Source of the DNA: DUPU01 sp050952465 | GTDB lineage: Bacteria; Bacillota; Dehalobacteriia; Dehalobacteriales; Dehalobacteriaceae | Direction: 5' to 3' | DNA: 64,000 nucleotides | Assembly: GCA_050952465.1 (NCBI GenBank) | Contig: JBMNKZ010000009.1 | Span: 239,064 to 303,063, forward strand | In this document: in pieces, positions 27,054-35,785 of the stretch | Position numbering within the stretch: the first letter of the stretch is position 1 | How the letters are laid out: every line of letters begins with the position of its first letter | The notes under the pieces: model-generated | The model's input: only the letters and a program-made list of their open reading frames with translations | Databases searched by the model: none | What the model was told of the DNA's origin: nothing | Made by a program: the position numbers and the translations under genes

Positions 27054-27719
27054 TTGGAAAATAACTTTGTAAATTACTATCCTCTTTTTATAAATTTAAA
27101 TAAAATTAAATGCCTGGTTATCGGGGGAGGAGAAGTGGCTTATCGAAAGACCCTCTCTTTAAAGGAAGCCGGTGCTAAGATCACTTTGATCAGCCCTAAA
27201 GTCATCCCTGCCTTTCTACCGATGGTGGAAAAAGGTGAGATAAACCTCATTAAAAGAAAATACCAAAAAGGAGATTTGAAAGGTTATTTTTTGGTATTTG
27301 CCGCTCTGGATGATAAAACATCTACCTTGGAGATTGCCCAGGAGGCGGAGGAAGCAGGGATTTTGCTAAATATGGCCCAAAACCCTGATGGAGGTAATTT
27401 TATTCTTCCCGCTACCCTTAAACGAGGAGAATTAATCCTTGCTATTTCCACCGGTGGGCAAAGCCCGGCCCTCTCCAAAAAGATACGCCAGGAATTCTTG
27501 GAAAAATACGGCCCGGAATATGAAGAGTTTTTACACCTTTTAGGTCGGGAACGCGCCTTTGCCTTAAGAAAAATACCTGAAATCAGTAAGCGGAAAGCTT
27601 ACTTTGAAGCCTTGGCTTATTCAGATTTGCCCGACTTAATCAAAGCCGGGGAAAAAGAAAAGATAAACTGGAGAATAAATAAAATAAGAGAAAACTTTGG
27701 AATATCGGTGTGTGTTTAA
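27054..27719 (+). CDS. sirC: precorrin-2 dehydrogenase (siroheme synthase N-terminal type)
   Basis: 221 residues from TTG 27054. It oxidises precorrin-2 to sirohydrochlorin using NAD. The Rossmann motif CLVIGGGEVAYRKTLSL is followed by LVFAALDDKTS, NMAQNPDGGNFILPA and ISTGGQSPALSKKIR, the standard Met8/CysG-N order. It sits between hemA and cobA/hemD, feeding siroheme or anaerobic cobalamin synthesis. Its end overlaps an in-frame upstream extension of the next gene, but the next gene's own ribosome site is later. Confidence 0.92.
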   Translation: MENNFVNYYPLFINLNKIKCLVIGGGEVAYRKTLSLKEAGAKITLISPKVIPAFLPMVEKGEINLIKRKYQKGDLKGYFLVFAALDDKTSTLEIAQEAEEAGILLNMAQNPDGGNFILPATLKRGELILAISTGGQSPALSKKIRQEFLEKYGPEYEEFLHLLGRERAFALRKIPEISKRKAYFEALAYSDLPDLIKAGEKEKINWRINKIRENFGISVCV

Positions 27720-27744
27720 TATTGATAATACAGGGGGAAAGCTG

Positions 27745-29265
27745 ATGGCAAATTCAAGTCAAATGGCATATCTGGTAGGGGCAGGACCGGGGGATTATCA
27801 ATTAATTACTTTGAAAGCTGTGGCTTGCCTTAAAAAGGCGGATGTAGTAATCTATGATCGTCTCGCCAATAAAAGATATCTGGATTTTGCCAAAGAAGGT
27901 GCAGAACTTTTATATGTGGGGAAGGCCAGCAGCTGTCACTCCCTGCCTCAGGATGAAATCAATAGATTATTAATACAGAAGGCTAAAGAAGGAAAAACCG
28001 TGGTGCGGTTAAAAGGTGGAGACCCCTATCTATTTGGCCGGGGCGGAGAAGAAGCTGAGGAACTGAAAAAAGAAGGAATTCCCTTTGAAATCGTACCAGG
28101 CATCACTTCTGCCATTTCTGTACCGGCCTATGCTGGGATTCCCGTTACCCACCGGGATTTTGTTTCCTCTGTGCATATCATTACCGGTCATGAAAAGCCG
28201 GACAAGGATGTGTCCACTATTGATTATGATTTATTGGCCAGACTGAAAGGCACATTGATTTTCCTTATGGGTCTGTCTAAATTAAAGGGGATTTGCCAAA
28301 GTTTAATTAAACACGGAAAGCCCCTGGATACCCCTGTGGCAGTGATTTCCAAGGGGACAACCTCTGCCCAAAAAAAGGTGGTGGGTACTCTTTCTGATAT
28401 TGGGAATAAAGTAAGAGAAGAAAAATTGCTCCCTCCTTCCATTATTATTATGGGAGAAGTAGTGACCCTTCATGATAAGTTAGATTGGTTTTTCAAAAAA
28501 CCTCTCTCCGGGAAAAGAGTCCTAGTGACCCGTTCCCGCAGCCAAGCCAGTATGCTCGCAGAAAAGATTGAGGATTTGGGAGGCGAAGTTTACACTTTCC
28601 CCACCATCAAGATTTTGGAGCCGGAAGATTTTACTCTTATTGACGAGAAGCTCGTAAACATCGAAGGATATAACTGGATTATTTTTACCAGTGTCAACGG
28701 TGTAGTAGGATTTTTCCGTCGCTTAAAATTCATTAAAAAAGATATCCGGAGCCTCACCGGCATTAAACTTGGAGCGATTGGGGAAAAAACCGGCGCAGCT
28801 TTGGAGGAAATTGGATTAATTCCCGATTATATTCCGGGAGAATACCAGGGAGAAGCCTTAGCTGAAGGATTAAAGGAAAGAATTAAGCCTGGAGAAAAAG
28901 TACTTCTCCCCACAGCAGATATTGCCCGAAAACTCTTGGAAAACGAACTCACGACTCATGGAGCGATTGTCCATAAAGTAGATTTATATCGAACTGTACA
29001 GGGTGAGGGAAACCAGACATTGCTTTTGGAATGGCTCAAGCAAAAAGAACTTGACCTGATTACTTTTGCCAGTTCATCCACAGTACAAAATTTTATGCAT
29101 ATTTTAGGAGTGGAGAATATTTCACTCCTTCAGGGCGTAAAAATTGCCTGCATTGGTCCGGTAACTGCAAAAACAGCGGAAGAGCTGGGCTTGGATGTTT
29201 CCATTATCGCCAAAGATTATACCATTGACGGGCTGGTGGAGGCGATCCTGTCAAAAACCCCTTGA
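27745..29265 (+). CDS. cobA-hemD: fused uroporphyrinogen-III C-methyltransferase / uroporphyrinogen-III synthase
   Basis: 506 residues from ATG 27745 (AGGGGGAAAG upstream). The N-terminal half is a SAM methyltransferase: YLVGAGPGDYQLITLKA, VVRLKGGDPYLFGRGGEEAEEL and PGITSAISVPAYAGIPVTHR. The C-terminal half from about residue 250 is HemD: KRVLVTRSRSQASMLAEKI ... ITFASSSTVQNF. The fusion is common in clostridia and carries flux from hydroxymethylbilane to precorrin-2. It ends 280 bases before tRNA-Pyl. Confidence 0.96.
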   Translation: MANSSQMAYLVGAGPGDYQLITLKAVACLKKADVVIYDRLANKRYLDFAKEGAELLYVGKASSCHSLPQDEINRLLIQKAKEGKTVVRLKGGDPYLFGRGGEEAEELKKEGIPFEIVPGITSAISVPAYAGIPVTHRDFVSSVHIITGHEKPDKDVSTIDYDLLARLKGTLIFLMGLSKLKGICQSLIKHGKPLDTPVAVISKGTTSAQKKVVGTLSDIGNKVREEKLLPPSIIIMGEVVTLHDKLDWFFKKPLSGKRVLVTRSRSQASMLAEKIEDLGGEVYTFPTIKILEPEDFTLIDEKLVNIEGYNWIIFTSVNGVVGFFRRLKFIKKDIRSLTGIKLGAIGEKTGAALEEIGLIPDYIPGEYQGEALAEGLKERIKPGEKVLLPTADIARKLLENELTTHGAIVHKVDLYRTVQGEGNQTLLLEWLKQKELDLITFASSSTVQNFMHILGVENISLLQGVKIACIGPVTAKTAEELGLDVSIIAKDYTIDGLVEAILSKTP

Positions 29266-29292
29266 CTTGTAGTAGGAAGCTCTTGTTATAAT
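29262..29292 (+). promoter_or_regulatory. possible sigma-A promoter upstream of the pyl genes
   Basis: TTGACT overlapping the cobA/hemD stop, a 19-base spacer and TATAAT preceded by TGT (extended -10). The long spacer weakens it. It could give basal transcription of the pyl region in addition to the sigma54 promoter. Confidence 0.4.
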
Positions 29293-29352
29293 AGGAGTTG
29301 GACAAGGGGTAAGGCGAAGCTTTTTTAGTTTCAAGTTAATTTTGACTGATTG

Positions 29353-29368
29353 GAGTCTTTATAGACTC
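29353..29368. promoter_or_regulatory. candidate upstream activator site for the sigma54 regulator
   Basis: Perfect inverted repeat GAGTC-TTTATA-GACTC, 127 bases before the sigma54 promoter at 29495. GACTCAAAA from its right arm recurs at 39280 before the second sigma54 promoter. Its role as an enhancer is inferred from position and recurrence. Confidence 0.5.
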
Positions 29369-29494
29369 AAAACTGATTTAATATTTTATCTCTCGGGGGG
29401 TGTTTAGATAGAAGAAAAGACAAAGAGCTGATTAATTCCCAGGTATCAGTTGGTTTTTCAGGTTTATGGTCAATTAATTCATTTATAATGTTAT

Positions 29495-29510
29495 TTGGCA
29501 CAAAAATTGC
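29495..29510 (+). promoter_or_regulatory. sigma54 (-24/-12) promoter of the pyrrolysine cassette
   Basis: TTGGCAC-AAAAA-TTGC matches the sigma54 consensus TGGCAC-N5-TTGC with exact spacing. It ends 34 bases before tRNA-Pyl. A sigma54-dependent activator gene lies 6 kb downstream at 35786-37216. Confidence 0.8.
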
Positions 29511-29544
29511 AAAAGACATGATCACAAGAAACAAACCATAATAT

Positions 29545-29616
29545 GGGGGGTGGATCGGATAGATCGCGCGGACTCTAAATTCGTGTAGCCGGGTGTAACT
29601 CCCGGACTCCCCGCCA
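29545..29616 (+). tRNA. pylT: tRNA-Pyl (anticodon CTA, amber suppressor)
   Basis: 72 bases folding as the unusual pyrrolysine tRNA. Acceptor GGGGGGT pairs with ACTCCCC; one base separates it from a 4-bp D stem (GATC/GATC) with a 5-base loop. A six-bp anticodon stem encloses CTCTAAA (anticodon CTA), followed by a 3-base variable loop. The T arm CCGGG/CCCGG has loop TGTAACT lacking TTC, and CCA is encoded. pylSc follows after about 100 bases. It is very similar to the Desulfitobacterium hafniense tRNA as I recall it. Confidence 0.97.
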
Positions 29617-29720
29617 AAAGAAATAATGGTTTTTTTTTGTACCTGGATGAGGCTTAATAAATTGGAAATTATGGAAGGATTGAAGCTTGCCCCGAGGGAA
29701 AAGACTAGGGAGGAATAGTT

Positions 29721-30554
29721 TTGAGCTGTGGTTGGACATCTATTCAAAAACAAAGATTAAAAGAGCTAAACGCAGGTGATCAGGAACAAGAAATGTTGTT
29801 TGAAGAACCTAAGGAACGGGATCGGGCTTTTCAAGAATTGGAAAAAAGCTTAGTAAAAAAAGGAAAAATGAGGCTTCAAGAGTTGAAGGAGATGCGGAGA
29901 CGTCCCGCCCTAGCCGAGCTGGAGAGCAAATTGGTGGATGCTTTAACCAAAGCAGGATTTGTCCAGGTGGTGACCCCGATAATTTTGGCGAAAGGCTCAT
30001 TGGCTAAAATGTCTATTGATGACAGTCATCCATTATTTTCCCAGGTGTTTTGGCTGGACGAGAAAAAGTGCCTCAGGCCAATGCTGGCACCTAATTTATA
30101 CACTTTGTGGCGGGATTTAATCCGCCTGTGGGAAAAACCTATTCGAATTTTTGAGGTAGGCTCCTGTTTTCGGAAGGAGTCTCAGGGTCAACATCACCTA
30201 AATGAGTTTACCATGCTGAATGTAACAGAATTGGGACTGCCTTTGGAAAAGCGGCAGGACTGGATTCGGGATATGACAGAGTTAATTATGGAAACCGCAG
30301 GGATTAAGGATTATTCTACGATTACCGAATCCTCTGTGGTTTATGGCGATACAATAGATGTAGTCTCCGGTATTGAATTAGGTTCCGGAGCTTATGGTCC
30401 CCATCCTTTGGATAAAAACTGGGGTATTACCGATACCTGGGCTGGAATTGGTTTTGGCCTGGAGCGCCTCTTAATGGTACGAGAAGGTGGGCAAAATATT
30501 CAAAGAATGGCGAAAAGCATTACCTATTTAGATGGGGTGAGACTAAATATTTGA
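29721..30554 (+). CDS. pylSc: pyrrolysyl-tRNA synthetase, catalytic (C-terminal) subunit
   Basis: 277 residues from TTG 29721 (AGGGAGGAA upstream). Class II synthetase that charges tRNA-Pyl. Visible features are the tRNA-contact helix segment QRLKELNAGDQE, motif 1 (GFVQVVTPIILAKGSLAKM), motif 2 (IFEVGSCFRKESQGQHHLNEF) and motif 3 (GIGFGLERLLMVREG), plus the substrate-pocket segment LRPMLAPNLYTLWRDL. As in bacteria generally, the tRNA-binding N-terminal domain is a separate gene (pylSn). The stop overlaps the pylB start by 4 bases. Confidence 0.97.
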   Translation: MSCGWTSIQKQRLKELNAGDQEQEMLFEEPKERDRAFQELEKSLVKKGKMRLQELKEMRRRPALAELESKLVDALTKAGFVQVVTPIILAKGSLAKMSIDDSHPLFSQVFWLDEKKCLRPMLAPNLYTLWRDLIRLWEKPIRIFEVGSCFRKESQGQHHLNEFTMLNVTELGLPLEKRQDWIRDMTELIMETAGIKDYSTITESSVVYGDTIDVVSGIELGSGAYGPHPLDKNWGITDTWAGIGFGLERLLMVREGGQNIQRMAKSITYLDGVRLNI

Positions 30555-31681
30555 CAAAAATTAAAAAGCTGGTGAATATAGTGCTTAATGATCAAATGAA
30601 CTTAGAAAATATTTTAGATAAAGCAGGCCGAGAGCATTTACTAAATAAAGAAGAAATCTTGTTTCTCCTCTCTCAGACCAAAGAGGAAGCGATACACCAA
30701 ATTTTTACTAAAGCCCGGGAAATACGGAAAAAGTTTTTTAAGGATAAAATATTCCTTTATGGATTTGTCTATTTTTCTACATATTGTCGTAATAACTGTG
30801 CCTTTTGTTTATATCGACAAGGAAATCATACCTTGGAAAGATATAGGAAAAGCGAAGAAGAAATTCTGGAGATCGCACTATCACTTGCGGATTCCGGAGT
30901 TCATCTTTTGGATTTGACCATGGGGGAGGATCCGGAGTATTTATTGGATACGCCCCTAGGCTTTGGGAAATTATTGAGAACGATTGAGAAGATCAAGGAC
31001 ACAAGCGGATTACCTTTAATGATATCCCCAGGGGTTCTTCCATCAAGGTTCTTAAAAGATTTAAAAGATGCAGGGATCAACTGGTATGCTCTTTACCAGG
31101 AGACCCATAACCGTGATTTATATGTAAAAATGAGATTAGGTCAGGATTATGATGAGCGATGGGAGGCTAAAATTTTCGCCCATCGGCTGGGTATCTTGAT
31201 TGAAGAGGGGTTACTCACCGGAATCGGTGATACTTGGGCAGATGTGGCGGATTCTCTACTAGCTATGAAAGAATTGGATGCGGAACAAGTGCGGGTGATG
31301 AGCTTTGTTCCTCAGGAAAAAACACCTATGGATCATTGGGACACTCCTCCTCGACAGAATGAATTATTGATTATTGCGGTGATGCGCCTTCTTTTTCCGG
31401 ATCGGCTTATTCCGGCTTCTTTAGATGTAGACGGCATCAAGGGGTTGAAACAGCGGCTGGAGGCGGGAGCTAATGTGGTGACCTCAATTATTCCTCCTAA
31501 GCAGGGGCTTGCTGGAGTCTCCAATAATTCCCTGGATATTGAGGATGGGAATCGGACGGTAAAAAGAGTAACCCAGGTGCTCTTGGATATGGGTTTAAAT
31601 CCGGCTTCCAAAGAGGAATACCAAACCTGGGTGAACAAAAAACAAAAATTCCTTGAGATGAGGTTCCAAAAAGAGGTATGA
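30551..31681 (+). CDS. pylB: 3-methylornithine synthase PylB (radical SAM)
   Basis: 376 residues from TTG 30551, overlapping pylSc. It is a lysine mutase that makes (3R)-3-methyl-D-ornithine, the first step of pyrrolysine synthesis. The 4Fe-4S motif CxxxCxxC is present at residues 79-86 (YCRNNCAFCLYRQGN). The surrounding sequence, including DLTMGEDPEYL and NWYALYQETHNRDLY, fits the PylB/BioB/HydE group. Its gene position between pylSc and pylC supports PylB over a biotin or hydrogenase maturase. Confidence 0.95.
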   Translation: MTKIKKLVNIVLNDQMNLENILDKAGREHLLNKEEILFLLSQTKEEAIHQIFTKAREIRKKFFKDKIFLYGFVYFSTYCRNNCAFCLYRQGNHTLERYRKSEEEILEIALSLADSGVHLLDLTMGEDPEYLLDTPLGFGKLLRTIEKIKDTSGLPLMISPGVLPSRFLKDLKDAGINWYALYQETHNRDLYVKMRLGQDYDERWEAKIFAHRLGILIEEGLLTGIGDTWADVADSLLAMKELDAEQVRVMSFVPQEKTPMDHWDTPPRQNELLIIAVMRLLFPDRLIPASLDVDGIKGLKQRLEAGANVVTSIIPPKQGLAGVSNNSLDIEDGNRTVKRVTQVLLDMGLNPASKEEYQTWVNKKQKFLEMRFQKEV

Positions 31682-32865
31682 GGAAAATAGCGGTGATTGG
31701 CGGAAAATTACAGGGAACAGAAGCGTGCTACTTGGCCAAAAAAGCCCATTGGCAGGTGCTTTTGATTGACAAAGAAATTAATATACCGGCTCGGGGATTA
31801 TGCGATGAGTTTTTCCTCTGGGACGTGAACAAAGAAGATGAAGCTTTTTTTCATGTATTAAAAAATGTGGATTTAATTCTCCCGGCCATGGAAAATATCG
31901 AGGCTTTAGAAAGTCTCTCTCAATATGCAAAAAAATTAAAGATACCCTTTGCCTTTGACCAAGAGGCTTATCAAATTTCATCTTCTAAGATTAAATCAAA
32001 TCAGTTTTTTTTAAAAACTCTAACTCCTATGCCTAAGTTATGGCCACGAGCCTCTCTCCCCTTGGTGGTGAAGCCTTCAGGTTCAAGCGGCAGTGAAGGG
32101 GTATTTAAGGTTAGTACTTTAGCGGAATTAAATAAACTGAAGGAAAAACCGGAGATTTTTGATTCCTGGGTAGTGCAAGAGTTTGTGGAGGGGCCGTCCT
32201 ATTCCATCGAAGTAATCGGGCTGAAGGGAGAGTATCAGGCTTATCAAGTAACTGATTTAGAAATGGACGAACATTACGACTGTAAAAGGGTAATCGCACC
32301 GGCCGCTTTGGATCATGATTTAGTCCAGGAGTTTCGGCAAATCGGTGAAAACTTGGCCAGAAGAATCCATCTTCAAGGTTTGATGGACGTGGAAGTAATA
32401 TTACACCAAGGTGAATTAAAGGTTTTAGAAATTGATGCTCGCCTTCCCAGTCAGACCCCAACGGTAGTCTATCATTCTACGGGAATCAATTTAGTTGAGG
32501 TTTTGGGAAACAGTTTTATAAAGGGGCAACTTTCGTTAGTAGAATTACCGGAAGAAATAAAAGAACCCCGGGGGGTTATCTATGAACATGTTCAGGTCAA
32601 GGAAAAGTGCATAAAGGTGACAGGGGAGCATATCATGGGACTGACTGGTTCTCTTTCTCTGATCCCGGACTTTTTTGGTGCGGATGAAGCCATTACAGAT
32701 TATCGCCCCGGACAAAAGGACTGGGTGGCAACTTTAATAAATACGGGACAAACCAGGGAAGAAGCTTGGAAAAAAAGATGCCGGGTTATAGAAAGGATAA
32801 CTCAGGAATTGGGGATTAAGGAATACATCGATTTAAGTCCTTCGCTAAGTCAGAATAAAAGTTGA
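31678..32865 (+). CDS. pylC: 3-methylornithine-L-lysine ligase PylC
   Basis: 395 residues, start overlapping the pylB stop (ATGA). ATP-grasp ligase joining 3-methylornithine to the lysine side chain. Features: Rossmann-like IAVIGGKLQGTEACYLA, the ATP-grasp segment PLVVKPSGSSGSEGVFK, VVQEFVEGPSYSIEVIG, and LKVLEIDARLPSQTPTVVYHS with the Mg-binding residues. Normally followed by pylD, whose product oxidises the ligated dipeptide; here pylSn follows after 44 bases and no pylD is present. Confidence 0.95.
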   Translation: MRKIAVIGGKLQGTEACYLAKKAHWQVLLIDKEINIPARGLCDEFFLWDVNKEDEAFFHVLKNVDLILPAMENIEALESLSQYAKKLKIPFAFDQEAYQISSSKIKSNQFFLKTLTPMPKLWPRASLPLVVKPSGSSGSEGVFKVSTLAELNKLKEKPEIFDSWVVQEFVEGPSYSIEVIGLKGEYQAYQVTDLEMDEHYDCKRVIAPAALDHDLVQEFRQIGENLARRIHLQGLMDVEVILHQGELKVLEIDARLPSQTPTVVYHSTGINLVEVLGNSFIKGQLSLVELPEEIKEPRGVIYEHVQVKEKCIKVTGEHIMGLTGSLSLIPDFFGADEAITDYRPGQKDWVATLINTGQTREEAWKKRCRVIERITQELGIKEYIDLSPSLSQNKS

Positions 32866-32909
32866 CACTGATAGGTTTTTTTAAACTTAACTTAGATTGA
32901 TTTTCCTAC

Positions 32910-33305
32910 ATGAAAGATGTGACACTTTTTAATATCACAAAACGATTGGAGTCAAGGGATATGGTAGAACCAGGAAAAATACAAAAGCCGGCGGCCAAAG
33001 AGAAAAAACGATACTATCGGAAAAATGTAGATTTTTTTAAGTTATTAGAGAAAATTAAGTTATGGCCGTCTCGAAACGGTACCCTGCATGGAATAAAGTC
33101 CATGAAAATACACGGAAACACTGCGGAAATTATCACCCACTGCAACGAAAGGTTTATTGTAAGAAACAGCAGAAACTGTCGGGCTGCCAGATGGTTAAGG
33201 AATAAATGGTTTTTTGACGTGTGTAAAGGTTGTAAAATCCCCCAGTGGAAATTGGAGAAATATTCGGCCACCTATTTAAATCAATATTTTGGCTCCGGAT
33301 TATAA
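32910..33305 (+). CDS. pylSn: pyrrolysyl-tRNA synthetase, tRNA-binding N-terminal subunit
   Basis: 131 residues from ATG 32910; an ATG at 32961 is an alternative start. It binds the T/variable face of tRNA-Pyl. Conserved core: LWPSRNGTLHGIKSMKIHG, ITHCNERFIVRNSRNCRAA, WLRNKWFFDVCKGCKIPQW. The zinc ligands expected for PylSn (His, then Cys, Cys, Cys) are present as LHG, THC and CKGC. The upstream roughly 40 residues are basic and variable. Probably part of the pyl transcript. Confidence 0.93.
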   Translation: MKDVTLFNITKRLESRDMVEPGKIQKPAAKEKKRYYRKNVDFFKLLEKIKLWPSRNGTLHGIKSMKIHGNTAEIITHCNERFIVRNSRNCRAARWLRNKWFFDVCKGCKIPQWKLEKYSATYLNQYFGSGL

Positions 33306-33473
33306 CGCAACGGTGGAAAATTTTTCGATTGTAGGTAAGTGGGTTTTTAATTTCTTTCAAAAGGAGGGGTGAATAAGAGAAACCGAAGGAGGGGGTCCTA
33401 GAACTGTTAGGCTATCGGATAGATTATTGTCTGGCAGTAAATCAAAAATATCCAAGAAAAGGAGATTAGGATT

Positions 33474-34100
33474 ATGGCGAGTTTTGAAACACTATCTCAA
33501 AGCGTTATTTCCGGCAGAGAAGCACAGGTCAAAGAGCAAACTAAGGCATTGATCGACTCTGGAGCAGCTCCTCTTGAAATAATTAATAATGGTCTCATTG
33601 CCGGTATGAATGTGGTAGGTGCCCGCTTTAAAAACGGGGAAATGTTTGTCCCGGAAGTGTTGATGTCCGCGAAATCCATGGCGGCTGGGATTGAACTGGT
33701 GAAGCCCTTAATTGCCGACACGGATATGCCCAGTAAGGGTAAGGTTATTATTGGCACCGTAAAAGGCGACCTACATGATATCGGGAAAAACCTGGTGGCT
33801 ATGATGATGGAAAGTGGCGGGTTCAGAGTAATTAACCTAGGGATCGATATTGCCCCAGAAAAATTTGTTGCAGCTGTGAAAGAACATCAGCCGGATATCG
33901 TGGCCATGTCTGCTCTCCTCACTACCACCATGTTACATATGAAGGACACCATCGAATTAATCAAAGAAGAGGGGTTAAAGGTTAAAGTCATTGTAGGAGG
34001 TGCTCCTATTTCCCAAGACTTTGCTGATGAAATTGGTGCAGACGGGTTTGCTCCTGACGCAGCATCTGCTGTAGAACTTTGTGCAAAATTGCTTGCGTAA
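33474..34100 (+). CDS. mttC: methylamine corrinoid protein (MttC type)
   Basis: 208 residues. It carries the methyl group on a bound corrinoid during methyl transfer. An N-terminal four-helix cap (residues 1-85) is followed by the B12 domain with GDLHDIGKN, where His101 is the lower cobalt ligand, and IVGGAPISQDFADEIGADGFAPDA at the end. ATG 33474 follows AAAGGAGATT. It lies directly before mttB and is the only corrinoid protein in the window. Which of the two MttB proteins it serves, or both, is not shown by sequence. Confidence 0.93.
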   Translation: MASFETLSQSVISGREAQVKEQTKALIDSGAAPLEIINNGLIAGMNVVGARFKNGEMFVPEVLMSAKSMAAGIELVKPLIADTDMPSKGKVIIGTVKGDLHDIGKNLVAMMMESGGFRVINLGIDIAPEKFVAAVKEHQPDIVAMSALLTTTMLHMKDTIELIKEEGLKVKVIVGGAPISQDFADEIGADGFAPDAASAVELCAKLLA

Positions 34101-34202
34101 AGAAACTGTTTCCTATGATTATCTGCCTGTGGGGCATCTTGATGATGCCAAGGGCTTTAGGTGTCGTTATATGATATACAATGAAATATGGGGGTGAATT
34201 CA

Positions 34203-35717
34203 TTGACTGTAAGAGGAATACACGCCGGTTCCCATCGCCTGGAGGGGATAGGATTAAATATGTTCACCTATGATGAACTATATGAAATCCACTTGGCGAC
34301 CCTGGATGTATTATGGGATATCGGGTGTAAAGTAGAAAGTGATGAGGCACTGGAGATTTTTGACGGTGCTGGGTGTACCGTTAACAGGGAAACGAGGAAT
34401 GTAAAAATTCCGGCTTACCTGGTTGAGGACGCTTTACGCTCTATTCCCAAGACATTTAGGGCTTGTGGCCGAAATCCCAAAAATGACTGGATTAATGAAC
34501 ATAACCGGCCTGGGTTTGTGAATTTCGGGGAAGCGATTCAAATGGTAGACCCCTATACCTATGAAATTCGCAAAGCCAAAAAGAAAGACGTGGATGATGT
34601 CACCAGATTTTGTGAAGCTATGGATCAGATCATTATTTTTGAAAGAGCTTTAGGACCTTCTGAAGTAGATCCAGACGTTTCCCAGGTGCATATTGCAGAA
34701 TCTTTTTACAACAACTGCACCAAGCATGCTTATATCGGCATGAACCGTCCGGAAAATATGCGGGCAGTGGCTAAAATGGGTTATGTAGTAGCGGGTGGTG
34801 AGGATAAATTTAGAGAAAGACCTTTATTCTCCCAAAGTACTGACCCGGTGAGTCCTCTGGTTCATTCCAAGGGAGCTACCGATACTTTAATCCAAGCTAT
34901 TCGCTTAGGGGTTCCGGCTAAAATTAATTCCATGGGTCTCTGTGGAGGTACTACCTGTGTTAATCTCGCTAGCTCCCTGGTCACTCATAATGCGGAAATG
35001 CTTAGTATGTTTGTCCTCGGTCAACAGGTGAAGAAAGGTTGTAGTTTAGTATACGGCACCTCTACTACCATGATGGATTTACGATATACCACTGCTTGTG
35101 TGGGCAGCGCAGAATTAGCTTTATTCAGTGCAGCCTGCGCCAAAATGGCTCAATTCTACAACCTTCCTGTTTGGGTTGCCGGTGGGTAGACTGATAGTAA
35201 AGTTCCTGATGCCCAGTCAGCTTTTGAGTTTTGCATGACCGCTCTTTTACCAGCGTTAGCAGGTGCTAACATGATATATGGTCTTGGCATGCTTGAAGGC
35301 GGTTTGACTTGGGACTACGCAATGCTGATCATGCAGAATGAGATGGTGAAGCAGATTCTCCAGTGCGTAAAAGGAATTCCGGTGAATGATGAGGAAATGG
35401 CGTTGGAAGTCATTAAGCAGGTAGGACCCGGCGGTGAGTTCATCAGCCATGAACATACATTCCAGAATTTCCGTAAACTTTCTGCTCCTGTGATCTTGGA
35501 TCGGCGTAACCGTGATGGCTGGAAAGCTGCCGGTAGTAAGGATATCGTGGAGAAATCCTATGAAAAGGCCAGAGAAATTTTAGAAACATTTAAGCCTGAG
35601 CCTCTGCCGGAAAATATCCAAAAACAATTAAAAGAAATTGTGAAAGAAGCCGAAGCGGAAACCGCTGAAATTAAAGCTAAAGAGAGGGAAGCTTCCCGGA
35701 AAGCAGTGAGGGGATAA
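34203..35717 (+). CDS. mttB: trimethylamine methyltransferase MttB with pyrrolysine (amber read-through)
   Basis: 504 residues when TAG 35187-35189 is read as pyrrolysine (residue 329 from TTG 34203; residue 334 from ATG 34188, matching the site I recall in archaeal MttB). TTG 34203 is preferred for the GGGGGTG before it. The reading frame is open on both sides, with VAGG before and TDSKVPDAQSAFEF after the amber codon. It would transfer a methyl from trimethylamine to Co(I) of MttC. The last ~40 residues are a charged helical tail rich in E, K and A. No TMA permease or corrinoid-THF methyltransferase is nearby. Confidence 0.95.
35187..35189 (+). other. in-frame amber codon read as pyrrolysine
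   Basis: TAG within mttB, followed in frame by 176 sense codons conserved in the MttB family. tRNA-Pyl, PylSc and PylSn are encoded 2-5.6 kb upstream on the same strand. Confidence 0.93.
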
Positions 35718-35730
35718 GCCTCGTAAAATA

Positions 35731-35772
35731 AAAAATAGAGGGAGTTGATAGGTATCGACCCCCTCTATTTTC
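35731..35772. terminator. bidirectional terminator between mttB and the sigma54 regulator
   Basis: AAAATAGAGGG / CCCTCTATTTT stem around a 17-base loop, with A and T tracts on either side; serves both convergent genes. Confidence 0.8.
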
Positions 35773-35785
35773 TTTATGTATGGTT

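Noticed and set aside
33306..33473. Independent sigma54 promoter before mttC
   Set aside because: No TGGC-N8-TTGC type element with correct spacing; mttC is more likely read from the upstream pyl transcript or a different promoter.
34188..35717. mttB as a pseudogene broken by a nonsense mutation
   Set aside because: The stop is TAG at the known pyrrolysine site, the downstream frame is intact and conserved, and tRNA-Pyl and its synthetase are encoded nearby.
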